Assembly (NCBI RefSeq): GCF_027925525.1
Contig: NZ_BSDJ01000032.1
Coordinates: 32,730-96,729, forward strand
DNA from: Paenibacillus tyrphae
Lineage (GTDB): Bacteria; Bacillota; Bacilli; Paenibacillales; NBRC-103111
DNA length: 64,000 nucleotides
Direction: 5' to 3'
Positions 8,251 to 16,217 of the stretch are shown piece by piece. The translations under genes and the position numbers were made by a program. The notes under the pieces were generated by a model. The model was not told where the DNA came from and searched no databases. It worked only from the letters and a program-made list of their open reading frames with translations. The first letter of the stretch is position 1. Each line of letters opens with the position of its first letter.

Positions 8251-9873
8251 TTATTTTTTGCGCGTTTTCACATAAGACGCATAAACGATCTCGCCGGTAT
8301 CGAGCTTGGCGATTTCGTCGGCCGACCAGCCGGCCAGCTTGTTGTTGCCGGTGACGCCGGTCAGCTTGATGTTATACTTCGAGGCCAGATACTGCTGAAG
8401 CTGCGGCATGTCCGCTTCCTTCAGCTCGCGAAGCTTCTTCTTACCTTGAATTTGCCCCAAAATGACGCCGATCGATTCGGCCGCCAAGCTCGTATTCGGT
8501 TGAATGCGCGCGCTGCCGTAAGCGATGGCGGAGGCGCCGACGTTTTTGCCGGCCATAATGACATTGTCGTAATTTTTGAGCAGGAAGCTGCGCAGCGGCA
8601 TCCCGTATTTGTCCGGACGGCCCATCTCGATGCCCCATTTGTTGGCGCTGGTGCCCTGCAGATCGAGCGGGTAACCGCCGATGCTCACGTTGTCCCAGAA
8701 CATTTTCGCCCCGAGCATGTCCGAAGGCTTCAGTACATAGTCCGTCTCGTAATGGTTGTATTCGCGTATGTACAGGTAGTTCGGAAACCCGTTTAGCTCC
8801 GCTTTCTCCCAGCCAGGCAAGCTTTTGCGGAAATGGTTCAGGATCAGAGGAATTTCCTTCTTCCCGAGCTCCATCGCATCGGCTACCGATTTGTCGTCCG
8901 ACGGATCGACCGTATAGATCAGGAAAGCGTTGATGATGACTTCGCCGTCCCTTTGGCTCACCGCATTCAGCCCGCGCAGAAACACGCGGTCGTTCGTCGG
9001 CTTGTACTTGCTCGTCATGCCCGAGAGGCTGATGGCGAAGCTGTTGTCCACCGAACCCCAGCCGAATTTGGCACTGCGCTCTTCCTTCGGCATATTATTG
9101 AAGCTTTGCTGGAATTTCGCCCAATCGACGTTTTTGAACTTCATCATCATGCCGGAGCTCATATACTCGATGTTATTTTGCCCGTAGAACTTCTCCAGGC
9201 CCGGCATCCGGGTCGCCTGAAGCTTGCTGACCATCGCGGCGTAATCGGTGTTCTCCACCCAATAGGAGGCGGCGATCCGTTTCTTCTGGCCGTCCTTGGT
9301 CGTGTAGACGATGCCGTTTAACGCCTGCCCGCCGAATTGGCCGGGGTTTTGCTCGATGCTCTCGATCTTGATCCCTTGCTCGACGGGGATGTCCTTTTTC
9401 AGCTTGTCAAAATATTGCTCGAATTCCTTCAGCTTGCGGATTTTACCGTTGCGGAAGCCGTCGAACAGCTCCTTCGCCCGGCCTTGGACCAGCAGCCGGT
9501 GCTGATCGTCGCGGGTTTCGTCCAGGAACAGCATCTCTCCCTGAAGCACTTGGCCGCCGAACGCATTGCGCGGGTCCAATATTTTGACCTTCAAGCCTTC
9601 GTCCGCTGCGGCACGGGCCAAATAGAGGCCTTCCAGCTCGCTGCCGATCACGACGATATCCGTCTGTTCTGTCGGGATGTCGGGTAGTTTGTTGTCCGTC
9701 TTGGAGGCGGTTGTGCTCTTGCCGCCGTTCGAATCGTCTTTCCCTGCAGTTGCCGTTGAGTTCGGAGACGGCTTGTCCGGCGCGCTCCGCTGCAGGAACG
9801 TATAGACCCCAGCCAGGGCGACCAAGACCACCAGGGCCAGAACAACCGTCAGCTTTTTGCCGCTAAGTTTCAT
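8251..9873 (-). CDS. Secreted or membrane-anchored FAD-dependent oxidoreductase
   Basis: A 540-residue protein with an N-terminal membrane/signal segment (about residues 8-26), a Thr/Ser/Asp-rich linker and then a Rossmann FAD-binding domain beginning DIVVIGSELEGLYLARAAAD; the usual GxGxxG is changed to GSELEG, as in several FAD_oxidored family members. A second cofactor-contact segment occurs near the C-terminus (VIMAGKNVGASAIAYGSAR). The closing 70 residues resemble an SLH-like or repeat-like add-on (LASKYNIKLTG...WSADEIAKLDTGEIVYASYV). Substrate unknown. Start has AAGGAGAGAGAG upstream. It is divergent from the SLH protein gene across a 334-base region. Confidence 0.75.
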   Translation of the reverse strand: MKLSGKKLTVVLALVVLVALAGVYTFLQRSAPDKPSPNSTATAGKDDSNGGKSTTASKTDNKLPDIPTEQTDIVVIGSELEGLYLARAAADEGLKVKILDPRNAFGGQVLQGEMLFLDETRDDQHRLLVQGRAKELFDGFRNGKIRKLKEFEQYFDKLKKDIPVEQGIKIESIEQNPGQFGGQALNGIVYTTKDGQKKRIAASYWVENTDYAAMVSKLQATRMPGLEKFYGQNNIEYMSSGMMMKFKNVDWAKFQQSFNNMPKEERSAKFGWGSVDNSFAISLSGMTSKYKPTNDRVFLRGLNAVSQRDGEVIINAFLIYTVDPSDDKSVADAMELGKKEIPLILNHFRKSLPGWEKAELNGFPNYLYIREYNHYETDYVLKPSDMLGAKMFWDNVSIGGYPLDLQGTSANKWGIEMGRPDKYGMPLRSFLLKNYDNVIMAGKNVGASAIAYGSARIQPNTSLAAESIGVILGQIQGKKKLRELKEADMPQLQQYLASKYNIKLTGVTGNNKLAGWSADEIAKLDTGEIVYASYVKTRKK

Positions 9874-9916
9874 CTCTCTCTCCTTATCTTTCGTTTATGG
9901 TAGATGCCGGGACATG

Positions 9917-9959
9917 GTCCGAAAACGGACAATCCCGGGGGTATCTGTTAAGTTTAACA
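9917..9959 (-). promoter_or_regulatory. Hairpin and perfect palindrome upstream of the oxidoreductase
   Basis: TGTTAAGTTTAACA (9946-9959) is a perfect 14-base palindrome apart from its central GT, a shape typical of a dimeric repressor site. Between it and the gene is the stem GTCCG/CGGAC (9917-9930) inside a larger GGGA...TCCC pairing. No clear -35/-10 pair was identified, so the promoter itself is not placed. Confidence 0.4.
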
Positions 9960-10207
9960 TTTTTGGCAGGCGATCTAAAGGGACCCCCCTAAACAATTTC
10001 GGGGGGGCGAACGATGTAAGTGAAGTCAGGAACTCTTCGCGAAGGTTCTGAAACATCCTCTTTTCATACACATATCATCAATCGCACTTGCTTGAGAATC
10101 GACGGGCGATGGATTTTCCTCCGCTATTCGAGCGGCGGGGCCCCGTGCTGTCCGTGGGTTCGTCAGAAGCCTGACTGCGGTTAAACCCACTTGGCAAAGG
10201 AGAATGA
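9960..10207 (+). other. Structured leader region upstream of the SLH protein gene
   Basis: No gene is seen here. Several strong stems lie in order: CCCCCC/GGGGGG (9984-10006), GAAC...GTTC around TTCGCGAA (about 10030-10050), CCGCT/AGCGG (near 10120), and GTGGGTT/AACCCAC (10154-10190) enclosing GTCAG/CTGAC (10162-10175), the last ending six bases before the AAAGG ribosome binding site. A long structured 5' leader is common before highly expressed surface-protein genes. I could not match it to any riboswitch consensus I know. Confidence 0.4.
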
Positions 10208-11437
10208 ATGATGAGCAAAGCTTTCAAGAAGACAGTGATTTCCGGATTGACCCTGGCGATGGTGCTGGGCGGATCGACGGCGGCTTTCGCCGACGGCAAA
10301 GGCAAAGGTCACGACAAGGATCGCGACGACCGCGATACGATCGTGAAAAAAGTGGATTACGGCAAAGATGTCAATATTAACATTAAGCTGACGTTTGACG
10401 ATCTGAAGGGCAAGGACGTGGAATGGGCGCAGCGCTACATCGCTTCTCTCGCTTCCAAGCGCGTATTCGAAGGGTACGAGGACGGCACGTTCCAGCCGCG
10501 CAAAACTATCTCCCGCATCGAGGCAATTACCGCTGCGGTCCGTCTGATGGGTCTGCGCGATCAAGCCGAGTCGGCCGATGCGAAAGCGGCCAACTTGAAC
10601 TTCAAGGATGCGGACAAACTGAAGCAAAAATATCCGTGGGCGACCGGCTACGTTTCCGTCGCACTGCAAAATGACTTGTTCTCCGAGACGGAAGACATGA
10701 TTCAGCCGGAGAAAGAAGCGGACCGCCTGTGGGCGACAACGCTGCTGGTTAAAGCGATGAAGCTGCAGGACCAAGCCAAAGCCAAAATGAACGCTAAGCT
10801 TCCGTTCCGCGATGCCGACAAAATTCCTGCCGGTTCCGTAGGCTACGTCGCCGTGGCGATCGAGAAAAACTTGATCGACGGGTACGAGGACAACACATTC
10901 CGCCCGAACAAGTCGGTATCCCGCGCCGAGCTTGCTGCGTTGCTGGATCGTACGGGCAGCCAGTTGCCTGACCACGCATCGGTGAAAGGCACGGTAACCG
11001 GCGCGCTGAACAACAACCTGCTGCCGGTGAAATCGCAAAACAACGAAGCTCTGAACGTCGAGATGGATTCGAACGTATTCGTATTCCGCAACGGCTCCCG
11101 CGTAGCTCCCGGCGACCTGCGCACGGGCGATCAGGTGCTGATCCGCACTTACGGCGGTAAAGCGATCTACGTTGAAGTGTTGAACACGACGGGCGATCCG
11201 CAGCAGCAAACGGACTTCACGGTCACGGGAACGCTGAACAGCTACACGCTGAACTCCAAGGGCGGGCTCGCCACCGTTTCGATTAACCAAAACGTTAACA
11301 ATGGCGGCGTGCAAACGGCGGTCTACTCGATCGCTCCCGAAGTTTACATTTCCGGCGACGTCAGCCAGCTGACCGCAGGACGTACCTTGGAGCTGAGAGG
11401 CAAAAACCAACTCGTCCACACCATCATCATTCGATAA
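10208..11437 (+). CDS. S-layer-homology (SLH) domain surface protein
   Basis: A 409-residue exported protein. A signal peptide (residues 1-29, ending STAAFADG) is followed by a short charged linker (GKGHDKDRDDRD) and SLH repeats: one with GYEDGTFQPRKTISRIEA, a central divergent one around FKDADKLKQKYPWATGYVSVA, and a third with GYEDNTFRPNKSVSRAELAALL. SLH modules bind pyruvylated secondary cell-wall polymer and anchor proteins to the wall. The C-terminal 150 residues are beta-rich and unrecognised. ATGATG gives two adjacent starts; AAAGGAG precedes them. Its own leader and terminator suggest a single-gene unit. Confidence 0.85.
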   Translation: MMSKAFKKTVISGLTLAMVLGGSTAAFADGKGKGHDKDRDDRDTIVKKVDYGKDVNINIKLTFDDLKGKDVEWAQRYIASLASKRVFEGYEDGTFQPRKTISRIEAITAAVRLMGLRDQAESADAKAANLNFKDADKLKQKYPWATGYVSVALQNDLFSETEDMIQPEKEADRLWATTLLVKAMKLQDQAKAKMNAKLPFRDADKIPAGSVGYVAVAIEKNLIDGYEDNTFRPNKSVSRAELAALLDRTGSQLPDHASVKGTVTGALNNNLLPVKSQNNEALNVEMDSNVFVFRNGSRVAPGDLRTGDQVLIRTYGGKAIYVEVLNTTGDPQQQTDFTVTGTLNSYTLNSKGGLATVSINQNVNNGGVQTAVYSIAPEVYISGDVSQLTAGRTLELRGKNQLVHTIIIR

Positions 11438-11479
11438 ATGAGAGAGAACGACTAAAAAAAGGTTAGAATTGCAACGGGA

Positions 11480-11526
11480 AACGGACCTTCCTGCAGTCAT
11501 GTCATATGCTGCTGGAGGGTCCGTTT
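11480..11526 (+). terminator. Rho-independent terminator after the SLH gene
   Basis: AACGGACC...CTGCAG pairs with CTGCTG...GGTCCGTT, ending in TTTTTT that overlaps the stop codon of the convergent gene. Confidence 0.85.
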
Positions 11527-11527
11527 T

Positions 11528-12370
11528 TTAAACGTGGATCTGAGAGCCTGTTCGAATATACTCGATTTTGGAACCTAAAATATGTTTTAATTTTTTGTAA
11601 GCTTTTACCCCTGTGCAATGCCCTGTATATACTTTTTGGATATTCTCGTCGATGATCATCTGGGCAATGACTTGAATCTCTTCCTGGGAAGCGCTGAATG
11701 AAGTTAGCATCGGTATCGTCATGAGATGAAAGCCGCCTATCACCGCTTTAATCGTTAGACTGGGGAACATAGTTCTGGCGGCTCGTATCATATTGGGAGT
11801 GCCTTTGTGGGAACATCCTGTAAATAGGCTGATCCCGTCTTGCTCTTTGATCACCATCATGAGCTCATGATCGAATTGATCTCGAACCCGCTTATTCCCT
11901 TCTTGGGCAAATAAATATTTATTTCCCTTCGGGGTCAAATCATGCTCCTCGATGTCTGTAATAATATAAATGTCATTCATGATTTCGGTAAAACGATCAA
12001 TATAAGTAATTCGGTTGGAATACTCCTCGAATACTTTTTTATCGATGCCGATGTTTTTGCTAAAACCGAAGATATGAAAATAATAATCTCCTGAAGCTTT
12101 TCTTTTCATATAGACTTTGGCTTTGCTGTTTACCTTAAAGAACGGCAGAAGACCTCCGCCATGATCATGATGACCATGAGAAAGGACTACGGCATCAACA
12201 TCCTCCAAACGAATTCCCAGTTTCTTTGCATTCGCAATAAAGCTGCCGGTTTTTCCCGTATCAAACAGGATGCGTTTGTTATCTTGTTCTATGTAAAGTG
12301 ATAGGCCGGATTCATTGATTAAATCTTGTGAATCATTCTTCAAATTTTCGATTAGCGTCGTTATTTTCAT
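11528..12370 (-). CDS. Metallo-beta-lactamase-fold hydrolase
   Basis: A 280-residue cytoplasmic metalloenzyme. The zinc motif SHGHHDH (His65, His67, Asp69, His70) is intact, with later ligands in FTGCSHKG and the final histidine in YTGHCTG. The layout, with TGK after LFDTG and a GGFHLM stretch, fits the group that includes 7,8-dihydropterin-6-methyl-4-(beta-D-ribofuranosyl)-aminobenzene-5'-phosphate synthase-like proteins of bacteria; substrate is unknown. Start at ATG 12370 has TTGGAG 6 bases upstream; the alternative TTG four codons earlier overlaps that site. Base composition is visibly more AT-rich than both neighbours, which could reflect later acquisition. Confidence 0.8.
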   Translation of the reverse strand: MKITTLIENLKNDSQDLINESGLSLYIEQDNKRILFDTGKTGSFIANAKKLGIRLEDVDAVVLSHGHHDHGGGLLPFFKVNSKAKVYMKRKASGDYYFHIFGFSKNIGIDKKVFEEYSNRITYIDRFTEIMNDIYIITDIEEHDLTPKGNKYLFAQEGNKRVRDQFDHELMMVIKEQDGISLFTGCSHKGTPNMIRAARTMFPSLTIKAVIGGFHLMTIPMLTSFSASQEEIQVIAQMIIDENIQKVYTGHCTGVKAYKKLKHILGSKIEYIRTGSQIHV

Positions 12371-12501
12371 AAATTTCTCCAATATTATGGAATGGCTTCA
12401 TATAAAAGCGTGGAGTTCATGCCCCGTACCGTCATCGTATCCGATCATACATCGCTTTGCAACATCGGCGGCGGGTTATCCTGGCAATTGGGCATAGGGG
12501 A

Positions 12502-12529
12502 TGGACAGATGCGCCGAACGGTGTATAAT
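12502..12529 (+). promoter_or_regulatory. Sigma-A promoter of ilvA
   Basis: TGGACA (12502-12507) and a perfect TATAAT (12524-12529), 16 bases apart, about 70 bases before the start codon. No T-box leader fits in the short distance. Confidence 0.7.
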
Positions 12530-12602
12530 TAGGAGAAATTGCGAGCAAGCCCGTACTTCCGGGCGCTAGACTTACGTACACCGGGTTGGAGGAAAAGCAA
12601 TT

Positions 12603-13856
12603 ATGACCGCACAGCATATCAAACTAGAGGATATTCTCGTCGCCAGCCATCTGCTGAAGGACGTCGTACATCAGACCCCCTTGCAAAAAAATTTCATTTT
12701 ATCCGAAAAATACAGCTGCAACGTGTTCTTGAAGCGGGAGGACTTGCAGGTGGTCCGCTCGTTCAAAATTCGCGGCGCCTACAATATGATCCGCAGTCTG
12801 CCGGAGGACAAGCTGCGCAAAGGCGTCGTCTGCGCCAGCGCCGGCAACCATGCCCAAGGCGTGGCTTATTCCTGCAAAGCGCTGCAAATTCCGGGCAAAA
12901 TCTTCATGCCGACGACAACGCCGCGGCAAAAAATATCGCAAGTCAAGCTGTTCGGCGGCCCGTTCGTCGACGTCGTGCTGACCGGGGATACCTTCGACGA
13001 TTCGCTGCGGGAAGCGCTGGATTACGGGGAGCGCGAAGGATTGTCGTTCGTTCACCCGTTCGATCATCCGAAGGTTATTGCCGGGCAGGGCACCGTCGGC
13101 CTGGAGCTGATGAACGATATGCAGGGGCCGGTCGACTACGTGTTCGCCGGGATCGGCGGCGGCGGGCTCATTGCCGGCATGAGCACGTATATTAAGGGCG
13201 TCAGCCCATCCACCCGGGTCATCGGCGTGGAGACGACCGGAGCGCCTTCGATGCGGCAATCGGTCGATTCGGGCGAGATCGTCACGCTCGGCGAGATCGA
13301 CAAATTCGTCGACGGCACGGCGGTCAAGCGGGTCGGCGAGCTGACGTACGACATCTGCCGCGAGTCTCTCGACGATATCATCGTCGTGCCGGAAGGTAAA
13401 GTGTGCACGACGATTCTTGAGCTGTACAACGAGAACGCCATCGTGGCCGAGCCGGCGGGAGCGCTGTCAGTAGCGGCGTTGGAGTTTTACCGCGAGCAGA
13501 TCGCCGGCAAAAATGTCGTATGCGTCATCAGCGGCGGCAATAACGATATCGACCGGATGCAGGAAATCAAGGAGCGGTCGCTCATTTACGAGGGCCTGAA
13601 GCATTACTTCATCGTCAACTTTCCGCAGCGTGCAGGCGCTTTGCGGGAGTTTCTCGAATACGTGCTCGGACCGACCGACGACATTACGCGGTTCGAGTAT
13701 ACGAAGAAAACAAGCAAGGAAAACGGTCCTGCGCTTGTCGGCATCGAGCTCAAGCACAAGGACGATTATGGTCCGCTGATCGAACGGATGGAGCAGCGCG
13801 GGCTGCGGTTCAGCGAGATTAATAAGGACCCGAACTTGTTTAATCTGTTGATCTAA
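12603..13856 (+). CDS. ilvA: Threonine dehydratase (threonine ammonia-lyase)
   Basis: A 417-residue PLP enzyme converting threonine to 2-oxobutanoate and ammonia, the first step of isoleucine synthesis. The PLP lysine is K55 in SFKIRGAYN; the phosphate-binding glycine loop GIGGGGLIAG follows near 180-190, and SAGNHAQG lies between. After about residue 325 there is a single ACT-like regulatory domain (HYFIVNFPQRAGALREF), the short form found in Bacillus IlvA, expected to sense isoleucine. Start has TTGGAGG 10 bases upstream. It stands alone rather than in an ilv-leu operon. Confidence 0.93.
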   Translation: MTAQHIKLEDILVASHLLKDVVHQTPLQKNFILSEKYSCNVFLKREDLQVVRSFKIRGAYNMIRSLPEDKLRKGVVCASAGNHAQGVAYSCKALQIPGKIFMPTTTPRQKISQVKLFGGPFVDVVLTGDTFDDSLREALDYGEREGLSFVHPFDHPKVIAGQGTVGLELMNDMQGPVDYVFAGIGGGGLIAGMSTYIKGVSPSTRVIGVETTGAPSMRQSVDSGEIVTLGEIDKFVDGTAVKRVGELTYDICRESLDDIIVVPEGKVCTTILELYNENAIVAEPAGALSVAALEFYREQIAGKNVVCVISGGNNDIDRMQEIKERSLIYEGLKHYFIVNFPQRAGALREFLEYVLGPTDDITRFEYTKKTSKENGPALVGIELKHKDDYGPLIERMEQRGLRFSEINKDPNLFNLLI

Positions 13857-13867
13857 GCCAATATGAA

Positions 13868-13908
13868 CAAGCCTGACGAAAAGAGAGCGATCCCTTCCGT
13901 CAGGCTTG
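13868..13908. terminator. Bidirectional terminator between ilvA and khtU
   Basis: CAAGCCTGACG (13868-13878) pairs with CGTCAGGCTTG (13898-13908), with TTGTTT following on the + strand and TTGTTC on the - strand. It serves two convergent genes. Confidence 0.75.
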
Positions 13909-13917
13909 TTTGCGTCG

Positions 13918-15159
13918 TCAGGCCGGATGGTTTTCCTGTGCCTTGGAGCGGTCCGGCGTCGCAGCTGCCGCCCTGTCGAATTTAAACCAATGATTCAGCA
14001 GGCCGAACACGAACTTCGATTCCTTCGTCAGCAGCGGTCCGAGAATCGCCAAAATCAGCACGTACAGCGCGGCGAATGGCTGCAGGACGGCCATCAGTCC
14101 GCCGGCTTTGCCGAGATTGGCCATAATGATGGAGAATTCCCCTCGGGAGACGATCGTAAGCCCGATATTGGACGATGCTTTCGGAGATAACCCGGCGCTC
14201 CGTCCGGCCAGCATCCCCGCAATGTAGTTGCCGGCGAGCGTCAGCAGCACCGCTCCCAAGGAGAGCCAGACGGCGCCGCCGAGCGTGAGCGGATCGATGG
14301 TCAGGCCGAAGCTGAAGAAGAACAGCGCCCCGAAGAAATCCCGGAACGGAAGAATCAGCTTCTCGATCCGGTGCCTGTGCTCGGTCTCAGCCAATACGAG
14401 TCCGACGAGCAGCGCACCGATCGCTTCCGCGACGTGAATCGTTTCGGAGAAGCCCGCAACGACCGTCAAAAATCCGAAGACGAACAGCAGAAACACTTCG
14501 TTGGACCGGATATTCAGGAAGCGGTTCAGCCAGGGCACCGCTTTGCGCCCGACGATCAGGAAGCCGAGCATGAAGCCGAGCGAGAGCAGCGCGGACAGGA
14601 CAATGCCTCCTACCGATGTGGCTCCGCTTAACAGCAGTCCGGACAGAATGGAGATATAGACGGCCAGGAACACGTCTTCGAACATGATGATGCCCAGAAT
14701 CATTTCCGTCTCGGCATTGGCCGTCCGCTTCAGATCGACGAGCACTTTGGCGACGATCGCACTGGAGGAAATCGTCGTAATGCCGGCAATGACCAGCGTC
14801 TCGTTCAGCGGAAAGCCGGAGAGCCAGCCGAACAGCAGCCCGAGCGTAAAATTGATCGCGATATAGATCGTGCCTCCGACCGCGATCGAGCGTCCGGACT
14901 TGATCAGCCGGCCGACCGAAAATTCCAGTCCGAGATAAAAGAGCAGGAACAGTACCCCAAGGCGGCCCATAAATTCGATCAGCGGAGCGCTGTCGATGAA
15001 GCGGAAATCGAATGCCCCGAACTTTGGCGCATGGGGGCCGACCGCCATCCCGATTAAGATGTAAAACGGAATGACGGAAAATCGCAGCTTCGTGGAAAGC
15101 CAGCCCGCAGCGGCAATGAGACAAATCGCCAGCCCGATCTCTAGTACGATGTGCTCCAT
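13918..15159 (-). CDS. khtU: K+/H+ antiporter subunit (CPA2 family)
   Basis: A 413-residue membrane protein with about 12 hydrophobic helices. The CPA2 signature regions are present: FLLFYLGLEF (helix 3), ITTISSSAIVAKVL (the discontinuous helix 4), FEDVFLAVYISILSG (helix 5 with acidic residue), and the FFSFGLTID and SRGEFSIIMANLGK segments. Unlike KefB/KefC it lacks a soluble TrkA domain of its own; that role falls to the KhtT protein encoded 3 bases upstream. Together they export K+ (and Rb+) in exchange for H+, helping against alkaline stress and excess K+ in Bacillus. Confidence 0.88.
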   Translation of the reverse strand: MEHIVLEIGLAICLIAAAGWLSTKLRFSVIPFYILIGMAVGPHAPKFGAFDFRFIDSAPLIEFMGRLGVLFLLFYLGLEFSVGRLIKSGRSIAVGGTIYIAINFTLGLLFGWLSGFPLNETLVIAGITTISSSAIVAKVLVDLKRTANAETEMILGIIMFEDVFLAVYISILSGLLLSGATSVGGIVLSALLSLGFMLGFLIVGRKAVPWLNRFLNIRSNEVFLLFVFGFLTVVAGFSETIHVAEAIGALLVGLVLAETEHRHRIEKLILPFRDFFGALFFFSFGLTIDPLTLGGAVWLSLGAVLLTLAGNYIAGMLAGRSAGLSPKASSNIGLTIVSRGEFSIIMANLGKAGGLMAVLQPFAALYVLILAILGPLLTKESKFVFGLLNHWFKFDRAAAATPDRSKAQENHPA

Positions 15160-15162
15160 AGG

Positions 15163-15660
15163 CTACAGGCTCCCTTGCTGAAGGAGCACCTTCAGCGCCT
15201 TCAATTGCTTGCGTTCTCCCGCGACGACGAGCGTCGATTCCGCGTTAAGCCGGTACTCCGGGCCCGGATTGATGCAGTGCGTATGATTTTTCTCGGCGAC
15301 GGCAATAATCGTCGCTCCCGTCTGTTTGCGGACGTTCAGCCCGCCGATCGTATGCCCGACGCTGCCTGCGCCGGCTTCGATCTTGAACCATTCCACGACC
15401 AGGGCGTCCAGCGCCACTTCCATCGTTTCGAGCGATTTGGGCCGATAGCTCATCCCGCCGATAATACCGGCCATCATTCTTGCCTCGTCGTCGTCCAGCG
15501 TTACCGTGGAGACGGTCTCATCCGGATCGTCCGGATCAAAATGATACAGCTCTCTTCTTCCGTCGTCGTGGACGACCACGACCAATTTATCGCCTCCGCG
15601 TGCGTGCAGTTGAAATTTTCGTCCGATTCCCGGAAGATCGGACTCTCGGATATCTGTCAT
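15163..15660 (-). CDS. khtT: KhtT, regulatory RCK_C (TrkA-C) subunit of the K+/H+ antiporter
   Basis: A 165-residue soluble protein. The N-terminal domain opens with IRESDLPGIGRKFQLHARGG and HDDGRRELYHF, as in B. subtilis KhtT, and the second half (about 80-165) is a TrkA-C domain ending RLNAESTLVVAGERKQLKALKVLL. KhtT activates KhtU under high pH and is known from work on B. subtilis to bind cyclic di-AMP. Start at ATG 15660 follows GGGAGGAG at 5 bases; the TTG further up overlaps that site. The stop codon is 3 bases before khtU, so the pair is co-translated. No khtS homologue precedes it. Confidence 0.88.
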   Translation of the reverse strand: MTDIRESDLPGIGRKFQLHARGGDKLVVVVHDDGRRELYHFDPDDPDETVSTVTLDDDEARMMAGIIGGMSYRPKSLETMEVALDALVVEWFKIEAGAGSVGHTIGGLNVRKQTGATIIAVAEKNHTHCINPGPEYRLNAESTLVVAGERKQLKALKVLLQQGSL

Positions 15661-15715
15661 GGAATCTCCTCCCAAGTTTTGGATTGCGGGTCCGGCTGCC
15701 GGAGCCCGTAAACGA

Positions 15716-16081
15716 TCAAACTTGGGGAGCGAGGTACGTAATCACCGTAAATTTTAAAGGCATTAGGAGCTGCTGCTTGAGCAGGAGGAAGATGGAACGG
15801 TCGGAGCGCCGCTCCAAGATGAAGGCAGGTATGGGAAATCGGATCGCTTCCGAACGGAGATACGGCAGGCCTGACACAGGCGTGTGCATGTCATTGTCCG
15901 TCTGCTGACGGGAAGCGGTGGATACAACAGTGGAGGTGCCCGATTGGCCCATCGTCATCGAGCGCGTGAGCGGCGGATTTTCCGCTTCGGCAATCGGGAT
16001 GAACCAGGAGAATGTGAGGAACAGACCGGTAAGCAACACGAAAAGGACATGAAGAGGGTGCTTAGGTCGGCATGCTGTCAT
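15716..16081 (-). CDS. Small secreted protein, function unknown
   Basis: A 121-residue protein with a clear signal peptide (hydrophobic core about residues 10-28, VLFVLLTGLFLTFSWFIPIAEA). The mature part of about 90 residues is rich in Ser, Thr and Gln early on and has a hydrophobic end; no domain is recognised. Start at ATG 16081 follows AAGGAGG by 7 bases; the ATG two codons earlier is too close to it. It has its own promoter and ends 55 bases before khtT on the same strand, so it might be first gene of a khtTU transcript, replacing khtS in position but not in sequence. Confidence 0.6.
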   Translation of the reverse strand: MTACRPKHPLHVLFVLLTGLFLTFSWFIPIAEAENPPLTRSMTMGQSGTSTVVSTASRQQTDNDMHTPVSGLPYLRSEAIRFPIPAFILERRSDRSIFLLLKQQLLMPLKFTVITYLAPQV

Positions 16082-16136
16082 CCACATTCCTCCTTTTGGA
16101 CAAAGTCTCACTTAACCGAGGTGTTAACGTAGATTT

Positions 16137-16166
16137 ATTGTAGCATTCATTTTCGGTCGATTGCAA
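16137..16166 (-). promoter_or_regulatory. Promoter of the small secreted protein gene
   Basis: On the - strand TTGCAA (16166-16161) and TACAAT (16142-16137) are 18 bases apart, about 55 bases upstream of the start codon. Confidence 0.6.
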
Positions 16167-16170
16167 ATGC

Positions 16171-16204
16171 AAAAAAAGCCGGAGGCTCTTGCGAACCCCG
16201 GCTT
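16171..16204 (-). terminator. Rho-independent terminator of the aminotransferase gene
   Basis: AAGCCGG (16176-16182) pairs with CCGGCTT (16198-16204), ending in seven T residues on the - strand. The -35 element of the next promoter starts directly beyond it. Confidence 0.85.
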
Positions 16205-16217
16205 TTACGGATTTCGT

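Noticed and set aside
8185..8796. + strand frame opposite the FAD oxidoreductase
   Set aside because: It would start within a promoter-terminator region and runs antisense to a gene with clear domains.
9960..10207. Known riboswitch (cyclic di-AMP, cyclic di-GMP or cobalamin) before the SLH gene
   Set aside because: Stems are present, but the conserved core sequences of these classes could not be found.
12383..12602. T-box leader before ilvA
   Set aside because: No T-box sequence or antiterminator pair; the promoter leaves too short a leader.
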